Origin: Chitinophagaceae bacterium | GTDB lineage: Bacteria > Bacteroidota > Bacteroidia > Chitinophagales > Chitinophagaceae | Assembly (NCBI GenBank): GCA_016786885.1 | Contig: JAEUVO010000049.1 | Coordinates: 1-64,000, forward strand | Direction: 5' to 3' | DNA: 64,000 nucleotides | Shown here: in pieces, positions 55,092 to 64,000 of the stretch | Layout: each line of letters starts with the position of its first letter | Position numbering within the stretch: position 1 is the first letter of the stretch | Made by a program: the position numbers and the translations under genes | Notes under the pieces: model-generated | Database searches by the model: none | The model's input: only the letters and a program-made list of their open reading frames with translations | Told to the model about the DNA's origin: nothing

Positions 55092-55889
55092 ATGGCAAAG
55101 AAAATAGCAATCATCGGGGGTGGAAACCTGGGAGCATCGATAGCGGACGGACTTATACAAAGTGAATTCAGTCGCCCTGTTGAGTTATCAATAACAAGAA
55201 GAACATTATCAGTACTAGGTAGGTTTGCTGAGAGAGGTTGCATGGTACACAGCGATAATAAAAAAGCGGTTCGTGACAGTGAAGTGATCATCCTTGCGGT
55301 GAAGCCTTATAACTATGCTGATATTGTTAGAGAAATTAAACCGGTCTTAAATCCGAAGAAGCACATTGTAGTATCTGTAATTACCGGAGTGTGGATTGAA
55401 CAATTACAAAAAGCAATCGGTAAACCAATACCAGTTATCAGGGCTATGCCAAACACAGCTATCGCTATTCAGCAAAGCATGACCTGCCTTTCACATGCCG
55501 GAGCCACCGCTGCCCAGCTTAGTTATATCCAGCAACTGTTTGATCAATTGGGTAAAACGGTGATGATTGATGAAAAGCTGATGGACGCTGCTACAGTTCT
55601 GGGTGCTTGCGGTACTGCCTACGCCATGCGTTATATCCGGGCCAACATTCAAGGCGGTATTGAAATCGGGTTCGATGCCGCAACTGCCTCACTCATTGCG
55701 GCACAAACTATCAAAGGAGCTGCGGAGCTTCTTTTGGAAAAAGGTACCCATCCGGAACATGAAATTGATAAAGTAACAACACCAAAGGGTTGCACCATTG
55801 CCGGACTTAACGAAATGGAACACCAGGGATTCAGCTCTTCGTTGATAAGAGGGTTGGTAGCAAGTTATAATAAGATTGTGAAGGATTGA
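55092..55889 (+). CDS. proC: Pyrroline-5-carboxylate reductase
   Basis: A 265-residue NAD(P)H-dependent enzyme for the last step of proline synthesis. IAIIGGGNLGASIADGL (5-21) is the nucleotide loop. ILAVKPYNYADI (about 70-81), VIRAMPNTAIAIQQSMTCL (about 115-133) and GACGTAYAMRYI (about 172-183) are family blocks. VTTPKGCTIAGLNEMEHQGF (about 234-253) is the conserved C-terminal signature. It is on its own, with the convergent amidohydrolase ending 5 bases away. Confidence 0.94.
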   Translation: MAKKIAIIGGGNLGASIADGLIQSEFSRPVELSITRRTLSVLGRFAERGCMVHSDNKKAVRDSEVIILAVKPYNYADIVREIKPVLNPKKHIVVSVITGVWIEQLQKAIGKPIPVIRAMPNTAIAIQQSMTCLSHAGATAAQLSYIQQLFDQLGKTVMIDEKLMDAATVLGACGTAYAMRYIRANIQGGIEIGFDAATASLIAAQTIKGAAELLLEKGTHPEHEIDKVTTPKGCTIAGLNEMEHQGFSSSLIRGLVASYNKIVKD

Positions 55890-55894
55890 TGCTA

Positions 55895-57172
55895 TTATTG
55901 TTTATAAACAATCCCATCTTTCATCACAAACACCACTTTACCAAAAGCCTTTGGATCTTTTAACGGATCGCCATCTACAGCAACGATATCAGCGAGTTTT
56001 CCCACTTCTATACTTCCAAGTTTGTCTTTTTCACCCAACAGATCAGCAGCGCTGATAGTCGCTGACTTAATAGCATCCATAGGTGTCATTCCCGCTTCAA
56101 TCATATAGCCAAACTCAAGCCAGTTCATTCCATGTTTATATACACCGGCGTCAGTTCCAAAAGCAATTTTAACGCCTGCCTTATAGGCTTTGGCAAATGT
56201 TTTTTGAATTTGCGGACCAGTTTCCAGTGCTTTAGGTACCACTACCGGGGGATAATAACCCGGAATTTTCGCTGAATCGCCGACTGCTTTTCCTGCAGTG
56301 ATGGTTGGCACATACCATGCGCCATGTTTTTTGAACAACTCAATTGTTTCATCATCCATAAAAGTGCCATGCTCAATTGAGTTCACTCCAGCCCTTATTG
56401 CTCTTTTCATTCCTTCCTCACCATGGGCATGCACCGCCACTTTAAAACCGTAGTCTTTTGCTGTTTTCACAATAGCTTCAATTTCATCTTCAAAAAACTG
56501 TGGATTTTTTCCGCTTTTGGCTACACTAAGCACACCGCCGGTAGCCGTGATTTTTATAAGGTCTGAGCCATCCTTATAGCGCTGTCTTACGGCCTGTCTG
56601 CATTCTTCAGTCCCGTTTGCCACTCCTTCAGCCGGGCCCGGATCGCCCATCAGTTCTTTTTTGTACCCATTTGTAGGATCAGCATGTCCGCCGGTTGTTG
56701 CTATCGACTTTCCCGCTGTATATACCCGGGGGCCTTTTATCAACCCTTTATTAATAGCATTTCGTAAAGAAACATTTACACCAGAACCTCCAAGATCCCT
56801 GACAGTGGTAAAGCCAGCCATTAATGTCACATCAGCATACTTCACTGATTGAAAGGCATAATCAGCCGGGTTAAAAGTGTAGGTTTCCAGGTAGCGGTTG
56901 GGATTGGTTTCATGCTCCATATGCACATGCATATCGATCCAGCCCGGGGTAACGGTTTTGGTTTTAAGATCGATCGTTTTATCGGAAACTCCTGCTGTAG
57001 TGAAGCCAGTCTGCACAGCAATGATCTTATTTTTCTCTACCACAATTGTCATGTTCTTTCTGTGTTCATCAGATACACCATCAATCAGTGTGCCGCACCA
57101 GATATAGGTTTTTTGAGAAAGAAGATTGAGGGCAATCAATAATACAAGAGTAATTAGCGCAGATTTTTTCAT
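55895..57172 (-). CDS. Exported amidohydrolase (imidazolonepropionase / prolidase-like)
   Basis: A 425-residue metal-dependent amidohydrolase with a signal peptide (about 1-20). PGWIDMHVHME (76-86) has the HxH ligands. DLIKITATGGVLS (about 205-217) carries the bridging Lys. VAVHAHGEEGMKRAI and NSIEHGTFMDDETI hold the next two His ligands. AFGTDAGVYKHGMN contains the final Asp. GKLADIVAVDGDPLKD is the C-terminal sandwich. The group includes imidazolonepropionase-like and Xaa-Pro dipeptidases; the substrate is unknown. Confidence 0.9.
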   Translation of the reverse strand: MKKSALITLVLLIALNLLSQKTYIWCGTLIDGVSDEHRKNMTIVVEKNKIIAVQTGFTTAGVSDKTIDLKTKTVTPGWIDMHVHMEHETNPNRYLETYTFNPADYAFQSVKYADVTLMAGFTTVRDLGGSGVNVSLRNAINKGLIKGPRVYTAGKSIATTGGHADPTNGYKKELMGDPGPAEGVANGTEECRQAVRQRYKDGSDLIKITATGGVLSVAKSGKNPQFFEDEIEAIVKTAKDYGFKVAVHAHGEEGMKRAIRAGVNSIEHGTFMDDETIELFKKHGAWYVPTITAGKAVGDSAKIPGYYPPVVVPKALETGPQIQKTFAKAYKAGVKIAFGTDAGVYKHGMNWLEFGYMIEAGMTPMDAIKSATISAADLLGEKDKLGSIEVGKLADIVAVDGDPLKDPKAFGKVVFVMKDGIVYKQ

Positions 57173-57402
57173 GATGGTTTATTTCCTCACTAAAATACCG
57201 GCTTTTTTCCACATGTCTTTTATTGAATTTTTATGCCCGGGAAATTTCTTTTACCTTTACATGACCTCCCGGAGTTTTTCTTTTTTGCAGACTTCCGATG
57301 GTCAATAGGGTGGGGCAAATTTTCAGTCTTTAATTTACTTTTTGAGTACTTGTTGATTTCGGTTTTCCGGAATTAATTGTTTTTTGTTATTGCCTTTCCT
57401 GA

Positions 57403-59079
<1,677 letters not shown>

Positions 59080-59147
59080 TTGCCGGTGAGTGGTAGCCGG
59101 AAAGCAGTACGCTGAATTTCAGCAGGTGAGCTCCGGTCTGTTTACCC

Positions 59148-59155
59148 TATCTTTG
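59148..59155 (+). promoter_or_regulatory. Candidate -7 box (TATCTTTG) for yidC
   Basis: TATCTTTG lies 23 bases before the yidC ATG at 59179. Confidence 0.45.
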
Positions 59156-59178
59156 CCCTCTTTAAATTTTTTCTGAGA

Positions 59179-61038
59179 ATGAAGTTTGATCGTAATACCG
59201 TTATCGGCTTTGTGGTATTAGCCGCTCTTTTCTTTGGCTATTTTTATTACACTAACCAGGAACAGACAGCCTATCGTAAACAAAAAGCGAAGGAGCAATT
59301 GGTGGCAGATTCTATCAGGAATGCCAACAAGCCGCCAGTTGATACACTGGCACAAAAGATTGATTCAGCCCGGGCTGATACAATCCGGAAACTAGCCAAT
59401 GCCGGTGGTTTCAAAGATGCGGCAAATGGTTCTGAGCAACTGGTATATGCCGAAAATGAGTTAATGAGAATCACTTTTACCAGCAAAGGCGGCCAGGTTA
59501 AAAAAGTGGAACTAAAAGGGTTTAAAGGCCTAGACAGTAATCTGCTGCGATTAGCAGCATCTGATTTCGACAAAATCAGTTATCCGATCAATACTGCTGC
59601 TAATCAAAGTGCACAAACAGCTGATCTTTATTTCTCAAAGATTGATTCTACGAAAAATGCAGATGGCAGTAAGAGTATTTTGTTCACATTAAACTCATCA
59701 GATAGTATAGCTTCTTCTGCCATCACACACAAGTTTACTATTAAGCCAAATGAGTACATGGTTGATTTTAATGTGGAGCTTATTGGCGCTGATAAATTGC
59801 TGACACAGGGAAATATGAACTTATCCTGGCAGTATGCAGCAGCACAGCAGGAATCAGACATTGATTTTGAAAAGCAAAATACCCAAGTTGGATATGTAGA
59901 AGATGGCAGCTTTGATTATCATACAATAGGACGTAAAAGCAGTAAGGATTTTGATGAACCCGTAAACTGGATTGGTGTAAGGCAACGTTTCTTTTTTACA
60001 ATACTTCTAGCTAAAAATAATTTTTCGTCTGGTAAGATGGAATGGACGATGCCGCCTGATTCTGCCAAAACTTTAGTCCGCTCCACTGCTAATATGAAAG
60101 TGCAATTACCCGTTGCAACAACTTCTAAAGCAGACTTTAGTATTTATTATGGTCCGTCCGATTATCATATTTTGAAACGCTATGGTCTTAAGTTTGAGAA
60201 GCTGGTGAATCTCGGGCAAGGTATGTATGCATTCGTAAGGCCGCTGAACAAGTTTGTCATACTCCCGATTTTTGATTTTATGAGGAGTTTAAGTGGCAGT
60301 AGTTTGGGTCTTGCCATTGCGCTGCTTACTTTATTTATTCGCCTTTTGATTTCTCCGCTTACTTATTCTAGTTATTTAAGCGGGGCAAAAATGAAGGCAC
60401 TGCGTCCTGAAATTGCAAAACTGAGGGAAAAGCTTGGTGGAGATCAGCAGGCAATGAGCATGGAACAAATGAAGCTCTTCCGGGAAGCTGGTGTTAATCC
60501 ACTTGGTGGTTGTATACCTGCTTTATTACAAATTCCGATCTTCTTTGCTTTATTCAGTTTCTTTAATTCTGAAGTTAGTCTGCGTGGAGCAGAATTTCTC
60601 TGGGCAAATGACCTGGCGGCTTATGATGATCCTATAAAATTTGGATTCAATATCCCTTTACTTGGCAGTCACCTGAGTTTATTCAACGTTACTGCGGCCG
60701 CTACCAGTTTCCTTATTTCCTGGTATAGCATGAGTATGACACCGGATCAGAGCAACCCGGTTATGAAGTACTTGCCATATATTTTTCCAGTATTCCTGTT
60801 ATTTTTCTTTAACAAGCTTCCATCAGCATTGACCTGGTATTATACAGTTTCAAACGTAGTTACACTGGCCTTACAGTTTGTGATTCAGAATTATATTATT
60901 GATCATGACAAGATTCTGGCAAAAATCGAGGAGAACCGGAAAAAACCAAAAACGAAATCCAAGTGGCAGGAAAGAATGGAACAAATGCAGGAGCAGCAAA
61001 AAAGAATGAAAGAAATGCAGCAGAAGAATAAACGCTGA
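59179..61038 (+). CDS. yidC: Membrane protein insertase YidC
   Basis: A 619-residue insertase. An N-terminal helix (about 6-25) is followed by a large periplasmic P1 domain (about 60-350) and five conserved helices in the C-terminal domain. LAIALLTLFIRLLISPLTYS (about 377-396) contains the conserved hydrophilic-groove Arg. EAGVNPLGGCIPALLQIPIF (about 434-453) and PYIFPVFLLFFFNKLPSALT (about 533-552) are standard. The tail is a Met/Gln/Lys-rich helix that could contact the ribosome. Followed by a strong terminator. Confidence 0.96.
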   Translation: MKFDRNTVIGFVVLAALFFGYFYYTNQEQTAYRKQKAKEQLVADSIRNANKPPVDTLAQKIDSARADTIRKLANAGGFKDAANGSEQLVYAENELMRITFTSKGGQVKKVELKGFKGLDSNLLRLAASDFDKISYPINTAANQSAQTADLYFSKIDSTKNADGSKSILFTLNSSDSIASSAITHKFTIKPNEYMVDFNVELIGADKLLTQGNMNLSWQYAAAQQESDIDFEKQNTQVGYVEDGSFDYHTIGRKSSKDFDEPVNWIGVRQRFFFTILLAKNNFSSGKMEWTMPPDSAKTLVRSTANMKVQLPVATTSKADFSIYYGPSDYHILKRYGLKFEKLVNLGQGMYAFVRPLNKFVILPIFDFMRSLSGSSLGLAIALLTLFIRLLISPLTYSSYLSGAKMKALRPEIAKLREKLGGDQQAMSMEQMKLFREAGVNPLGGCIPALLQIPIFFALFSFFNSEVSLRGAEFLWANDLAAYDDPIKFGFNIPLLGSHLSLFNVTAAATSFLISWYSMSMTPDQSNPVMKYLPYIFPVFLLFFFNKLPSALTWYYTVSNVVTLALQFVIQNYIIDHDKILAKIEENRKKPKTKSKWQERMEQMQEQQKRMKEMQQKNKR

Positions 61039-61064
61039 TTTTTAGTTAAAATATTCATAAGAAG

Positions 61065-61098
61065 AACCGGGTCTTGCCTTTGATGACCCGGTTTTTTT
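61065..61098 (+). terminator. Intrinsic terminator after yidC
   Basis: AACCGGGTC and GACCCGGTT form a perfect 9-bp stem followed by TTTTTTAT. A longer reading of the next gene would start inside this hairpin, which argues for the ATG at 61161. Confidence 0.85.
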
Positions 61099-61160
61099 AT
61101 TTAAGCAACTTATTAGCTAAATTGGCACGTCTTTTATTATATACTAACTGTACTAAGACA

Positions 61161-61823
61161 ATGAAAAAGATATATAACATATTCGCTGTATTTTTCTTAC
61201 TGCTAGCTTCTTTTGAACTGCAGGCACAAAGGAGATTGACGGAAGCTACTATCTCGTATGATATTGTGATTAATACCAGCAACAAGACGCCCCAGGCTGC
61301 CGACCTGCTGGACGGTGCTACCAGTGTCATCTACCTGAAGGGGAATTCCAGTCGCTCTGATATGATTAGTTCACTGGGTACACAAGCAACTATAGTAGAT
61401 GGTAAAACAGGCGATGTAACAGTGCTTAAGGAATACGGAGAGCAAAAGTATATGATTCAAATGACTAGGGATAACTGGAAAGAATCAAACAAAAAATATG
61501 AGGGAATAACATTCTCCTATGCAGAAGAGTACAAAACAATTGCAGGGTATAATTGTCAGAAAGCAATTGGCACACTTACTGATGGAAGCACTTTCAATGT
61601 TTATTTTACCAAAGACCTGGTACCAGTAAATAAGGATTTTCAGTACCTGAATAAGAACCTCCCTGGTCTTGCTATGCAGTATGAAGCATCTCTTGGTACT
61701 ATGCTGGTTACTTATACGGTCTCAAGTATCAATTTCAATCCGGTGCAGCAGGCAAAATTTGATCTGCCCAAGTCCGGGTACAGGGTAATGACCTATGAAG
61801 AAAGCAAAGGGGGGAGAAATTAG
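61161..61823 (+). CDS. GLPGLI-like exported protein
   Basis: A 220-residue exported protein with a signal peptide (MKKIYNIFAVFFLLLASFELQAQ). The first strand AQRRLTEATISYDIVI, a central GYNCQKAIGTLTDGSTFNVYFTKDLVP, and KNLPGLAMQYEA (where related proteins have GLPGLIL) place it near the GLPGLI or DUF4412-type families of Bacteroidota. Their function is not known; the fold is a beta-rich periplasmic domain. Its stop overlaps the convergent gene by 4 bases. Confidence 0.72.
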   Translation: MKKIYNIFAVFFLLLASFELQAQRRLTEATISYDIVINTSNKTPQAADLLDGATSVIYLKGNSSRSDMISSLGTQATIVDGKTGDVTVLKEYGEQKYMIQMTRDNWKESNKKYEGITFSYAEEYKTIAGYNCQKAIGTLTDGSTFNVYFTKDLVPVNKDFQYLNKNLPGLAMQYEASLGTMLVTYTVSSINFNPVQQAKFDLPKSGYRVMTYEESKGGRN

Positions 61824-62191
61824 TTTCTCTTAAGCTGGCGATTGCCGATATCTATCTTAACATTATTAAGAATAACTTTTTTCTTAAGAGGGACAATGAA
61901 AGTTGTTTTACCTTTTTGAACAGTAACGACAGTGTTGAGGCGGATATATTTTCTCTCGTTCTCTGTATTAATAACATTATTGCCCCGATAATTGTAGCCT
62001 GAGCGAAGAGAGAACGAACCAGGTTTGGTGGCAGTTTTATTTGAGAGCAAAGATTTTTTTGGGAGGTCTGATTTTTTGTTACCATCACCCAAGGTGGCAA
62101 AAGCACCTGCGAAACTGCAAGCAAGCAAAATAATTGCTGCTAACAATTTTGCACTGTTCTTCCATAATATGGTCAGTATGGGCTGTTTCAT
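61820..62191 (-). CDS. Small exported basic protein of unknown function
   Basis: I do not recognise the family. It encodes 123 residues: a Lys/Asn N-terminus, one hydrophobic signal or anchor segment (about 13-33, AKLLAAIILLACSFAGAFA), and a Lys-rich body of about 85 residues ending VKIDIGNRQLKRN. Predicted charge is strongly positive. The body has strand-like segments (YIRLNTVVTVQKGKTTFIVP). A TATTTTTG box ends 6 bases before the ATG. Confidence 0.6.
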   Translation of the reverse strand: MKQPILTILWKNSAKLLAAIILLACSFAGAFATLGDGNKKSDLPKKSLLSNKTATKPGSFSLRSGYNYRGNNVINTENERKYIRLNTVVTVQKGKTTFIVPLKKKVILNNVKIDIGNRQLKRN

Positions 62192-62197
62192 CGCTTA

Positions 62198-62205
62198 CAA
62201 AAATA
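62198..62205 (-). promoter_or_regulatory. Candidate -7 box (TATTTTTG on minus strand), near-leaderless
   Basis: TATTTTTG on the minus strand is followed by TAAGCG and the ATG at 62191. Confidence 0.45.
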
Positions 62206-62454
62206 AAGACAAAAAGGAATATAAAAAAAACCGTTCGTCCAGAACTTTAGTACTTCATTAACGCAGAAGATGTCAAAATGTTACATCCAGGTCCACGAAA
62301 AATCCGGTATTTTGCACATATGGGGAAAACTACTCCCTTTTTTAGCCAGTTTTTTTAGCTTAACTTGTTGGAAATAACAGAATTCAGGGGGCAAAGGGAT
62401 TTTGCTGTCTGACAGGCTCTTTAAAAAGGTTTGCTCACTAAATGACCGGAACTC

Positions 62455-63876
62455 ATGCAAGAAAATCCTTACCGGGAAGACAGGGAACTGATACGGGAAC
62501 TGCTCAGACAATACGAAAATCTTAAAAATGGCCACAGCCATTCATTTATAGAAGAAGACGCCTTCGAAAAGATCATAGATCATTATCAGGAAAGGGAAGA
62601 CCTCGTCAGGGCCATGGAAGCTGCTGAAATTGGTAGTGAACAATTCCCATATTCATCACTTTTACTGATAAAGAAGGCAGATATTTTACTGGCTTATCGT
62701 CGGTACAAAGAAGCCCTGGATGTCTTAGAACAGGCATCACTTTTAGACAGTACTGATATTAACCTTTATATTCTCAAAACCGATGCATACCTGGCATTAG
62801 ACCAACAGGAAAAAGCAGTTATCCTCCTTGAAGAGGCGCTTTCCCTTTTTGAAGGAGAGGAGAGAATTGAACTCTTGTTTGAGTTGGCAGATGTTTATGA
62901 TGATTATGAAGATTTCGATAAAGTATTTGATTGCCTTAAGCTTATCCTTGAGGATGATCCTAATAATGAAGAGGCATTATACAAGATATGCTTCTGGACT
63001 GACTTTACCGGCCGTAATGAAGAAGGAATAAGACTGCATCAAAGCATAATTGATGAGTATCCTTATAATGAATTAGCCTGGTTTAACCTGGCAGCTGCAT
63101 ACCAGGGATTGAAATTATATGAGAAGGCTATTGATGCATACAAGTATGCTATTACAATAGAAGAGAAATTTGACTATGCCTACCGGAATATGGGAGACGC
63201 ATATATCCGTTTAAGGAAGTACAAAGAAGCAATAGAAGCTTTGGAAAAAGTAAATGAACTGGCAAAGCCGGAAGATGTGATTTTTGAGGCTATTGGTTAT
63301 TGCTATGAGAGGATGAAGAATCATGCACAGGCCAGGTTCTATTATCGCAAAGCATCACACCTGAGGCAGGATGACAGTAAGCTATTTTACAAAATTGCCT
63401 GTACTTATTATAATGAAGGAAATTGGGCGGCATGTATCAAACAGTTGGAAACTGCCCTAAAGATTCATCGCCTGCAACCGGAGTATAACCTCCTGGCAGG
63501 GGAGTGTAAAATACAATTGGGTTTATTCAAAGATGCAATACAGTATTTTACAAATGCAGTGCGGCTTCGCCCAAAAAATGCCGGGGGATGGGAGGCATTA
63601 ATACGTTGTTTGTATAAAGCAGGGTTCTACGAAGAGGCATTGGAACAAACACAATCTGCCTTATATGCCACTAACAGCAAACCTCTGTTTATTTTTTATA
63701 AGGCTGCAGTTCTATTTGCAACAGTAAAGGCAAAGGAAGCTATTATACAACTTGAATTGGCGATGGAGAAAGCTCCGAGATTATTAAAGAAGTTTGTAGA
63801 GTTGAACCCGGCTATTCTTCAAAATCAACAGGTAGTTGATCTGCTGGCAAGATTTAAAAGAAATAAATCCATTTGA
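62455..63876 (+). CDS. Tetratricopeptide repeat protein
   Basis: A 473-residue soluble protein made almost wholly of TPR units, about ten to eleven from residue 40 onward. Clear examples are LAWFNLAAAYQGLKLYEKAI (about 200-219), YAYRNMGDAYIRLRKYKEAI (about 240-259) and PEYNLLAGECKIQLGLFKDA (about 342-361). No signal peptide or catalytic domain is present, so it should be a cytoplasmic scaffold for protein contacts. It is preceded by a 263-base spacer in which I see no other feature beyond the -7 box at 62198. Confidence 0.88.
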   Translation: MQENPYREDRELIRELLRQYENLKNGHSHSFIEEDAFEKIIDHYQEREDLVRAMEAAEIGSEQFPYSSLLLIKKADILLAYRRYKEALDVLEQASLLDSTDINLYILKTDAYLALDQQEKAVILLEEALSLFEGEERIELLFELADVYDDYEDFDKVFDCLKLILEDDPNNEEALYKICFWTDFTGRNEEGIRLHQSIIDEYPYNELAWFNLAAAYQGLKLYEKAIDAYKYAITIEEKFDYAYRNMGDAYIRLRKYKEAIEALEKVNELAKPEDVIFEAIGYCYERMKNHAQARFYYRKASHLRQDDSKLFYKIACTYYNEGNWAACIKQLETALKIHRLQPEYNLLAGECKIQLGLFKDAIQYFTNAVRLRPKNAGGWEALIRCLYKAGFYEEALEQTQSALYATNSKPLFIFYKAAVLFATVKAKEAIIQLELAMEKAPRLLKKFVELNPAILQNQQVVDLLARFKRNKSI

Positions 63877-63923
63877 CGGGTTTTAAGGTATTTGGAATCA
63901 TCATTTCTCTGGTCATTCTTCCC

Positions 63924-63931
63924 TATTTTTG
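63924..63931 (+). promoter_or_regulatory. Candidate -7 box (TATTTTTG) for the gene at 63972
   Basis: TATTTTTG followed by CCGCC, the same downstream context as at truB, but here the ATG lies 40 bases further on. Confidence 0.45.
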
Positions 63932-63971
63932 CCGCCATTACAATTAGCTATTACATTCAAATAGTATAACT

Positions 63972-64000
63972 ATGAATTTTAATTTATCTCAGATACCTGA
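63972..64000 (+). CDS. 5' end of an unidentified gene (partial)
   Basis: ATG at 63972 opens MNFNLSQIP and runs off the window. A -7-like box lies 40 bases upstream and the preceding TPR gene ended at 63876. Nine residues are too few to name the product. Confidence 0.4.

Noticed and set aside
61074..61160. 29-residue N-terminal extension of the GLPGLI-like protein
   Set aside because: It would start inside the yidC terminator hairpin, and the signal peptide begins at ATG 61161.

Overview
The window is a gene-dense stretch of a Bacteroidota chromosome, most likely from the Chitinophagaceae or a close relative. This rests on several features. There is a type IX secretion plug-family protein, an Oar-like TonB-dependent receptor, a type III glutamine synthetase and a fused RibBA. 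The prolyl-tRNA synthetase is the short archaeal/eukaryote-like type. Promoter boxes of the form TAnnTTTG recur, and Shine-Dalgarno sequences are mostly absent. No tRNA, rRNA, CRISPR array, IS transposase or phage gene was seen. No gene-free stretch exceeds 300 bases.

Layout. 1-1591: a split FeoB ferrous iron transporter (GTPase end, then permease). 1592-5313: an outer-membrane-type exported protein, Tex and a GNAT acetyltransferase. 5311-6417: an AT-rich one-gene element with integron-cassette-like ends. 6556-15307: an unusual group containing a cupin, a DUF2214-like membrane protein, an ATP-grasp-like protein, a class I glutamine amidotransferase, a lipoprotein amidohydrolase, a YbdK/GCS2 carboxylate-amine ligase, a second ATP-grasp ligase and a divergent esterase. 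It is interrupted by a second cassette-like orphan gene at 11280-12089. 15379-28481: an Oar-like receptor, RibBA, TamB, isoaspartyl peptidase, a FadL-like protein and a Tyr/Ser/Asn-rich lipoprotein. 28653-30701: ProS and a small membrane protein. 30753-37072: the RDD / SpoIIM / DUF4129 / DUF4350 / MoxR / DUF58 neighbourhood. 37136-43640: TruB, an Omp85-family lipoprotein, a SpoU methyltransferase, a LolC/FtsX-like permease, the T9SS plug protein and SRP RNA. 43736-51703: an FSA-type aldolase, small envelope proteins, a membrane dipeptidase, GSIII and a polytopic membrane protein. 51735-63876: PurL, HldD, ProC, an amidohydrolase, PyrG, YidC, two small exported proteins and a TPR protein. The first codons of a further gene begin at 63972.

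Most of the window is housekeeping and envelope biogenesis (TamB, Omp85, YidC, LolC-like, SRP RNA, T9SS plug, HldD). Two things deserve attention. First, the 7.3-15.3 kb group brings together three predicted ATP-dependent amide/peptide-bond ligases, a glutamine amidotransferase and an esterase, which suggests synthesis and hydrolysis of an unknown small amide or peptide-like metabolite. Second, two unrelated AT-rich orphan genes are each enclosed by a perfect GTTAG...CTAAC inverted pair. One has a long nested hairpin downstream. This is the geometry expected of solitary integron-type gene cassettes, although no integrase is in view.

Several promoters (14476, 9471, 37123, 62198) place TAnnTTTG only 4-6 bases before the ATG, which implies leaderless or nearly leaderless transcripts. 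All functional calls are by recognition of motifs and family resemblance in the sequence; no database search was run.
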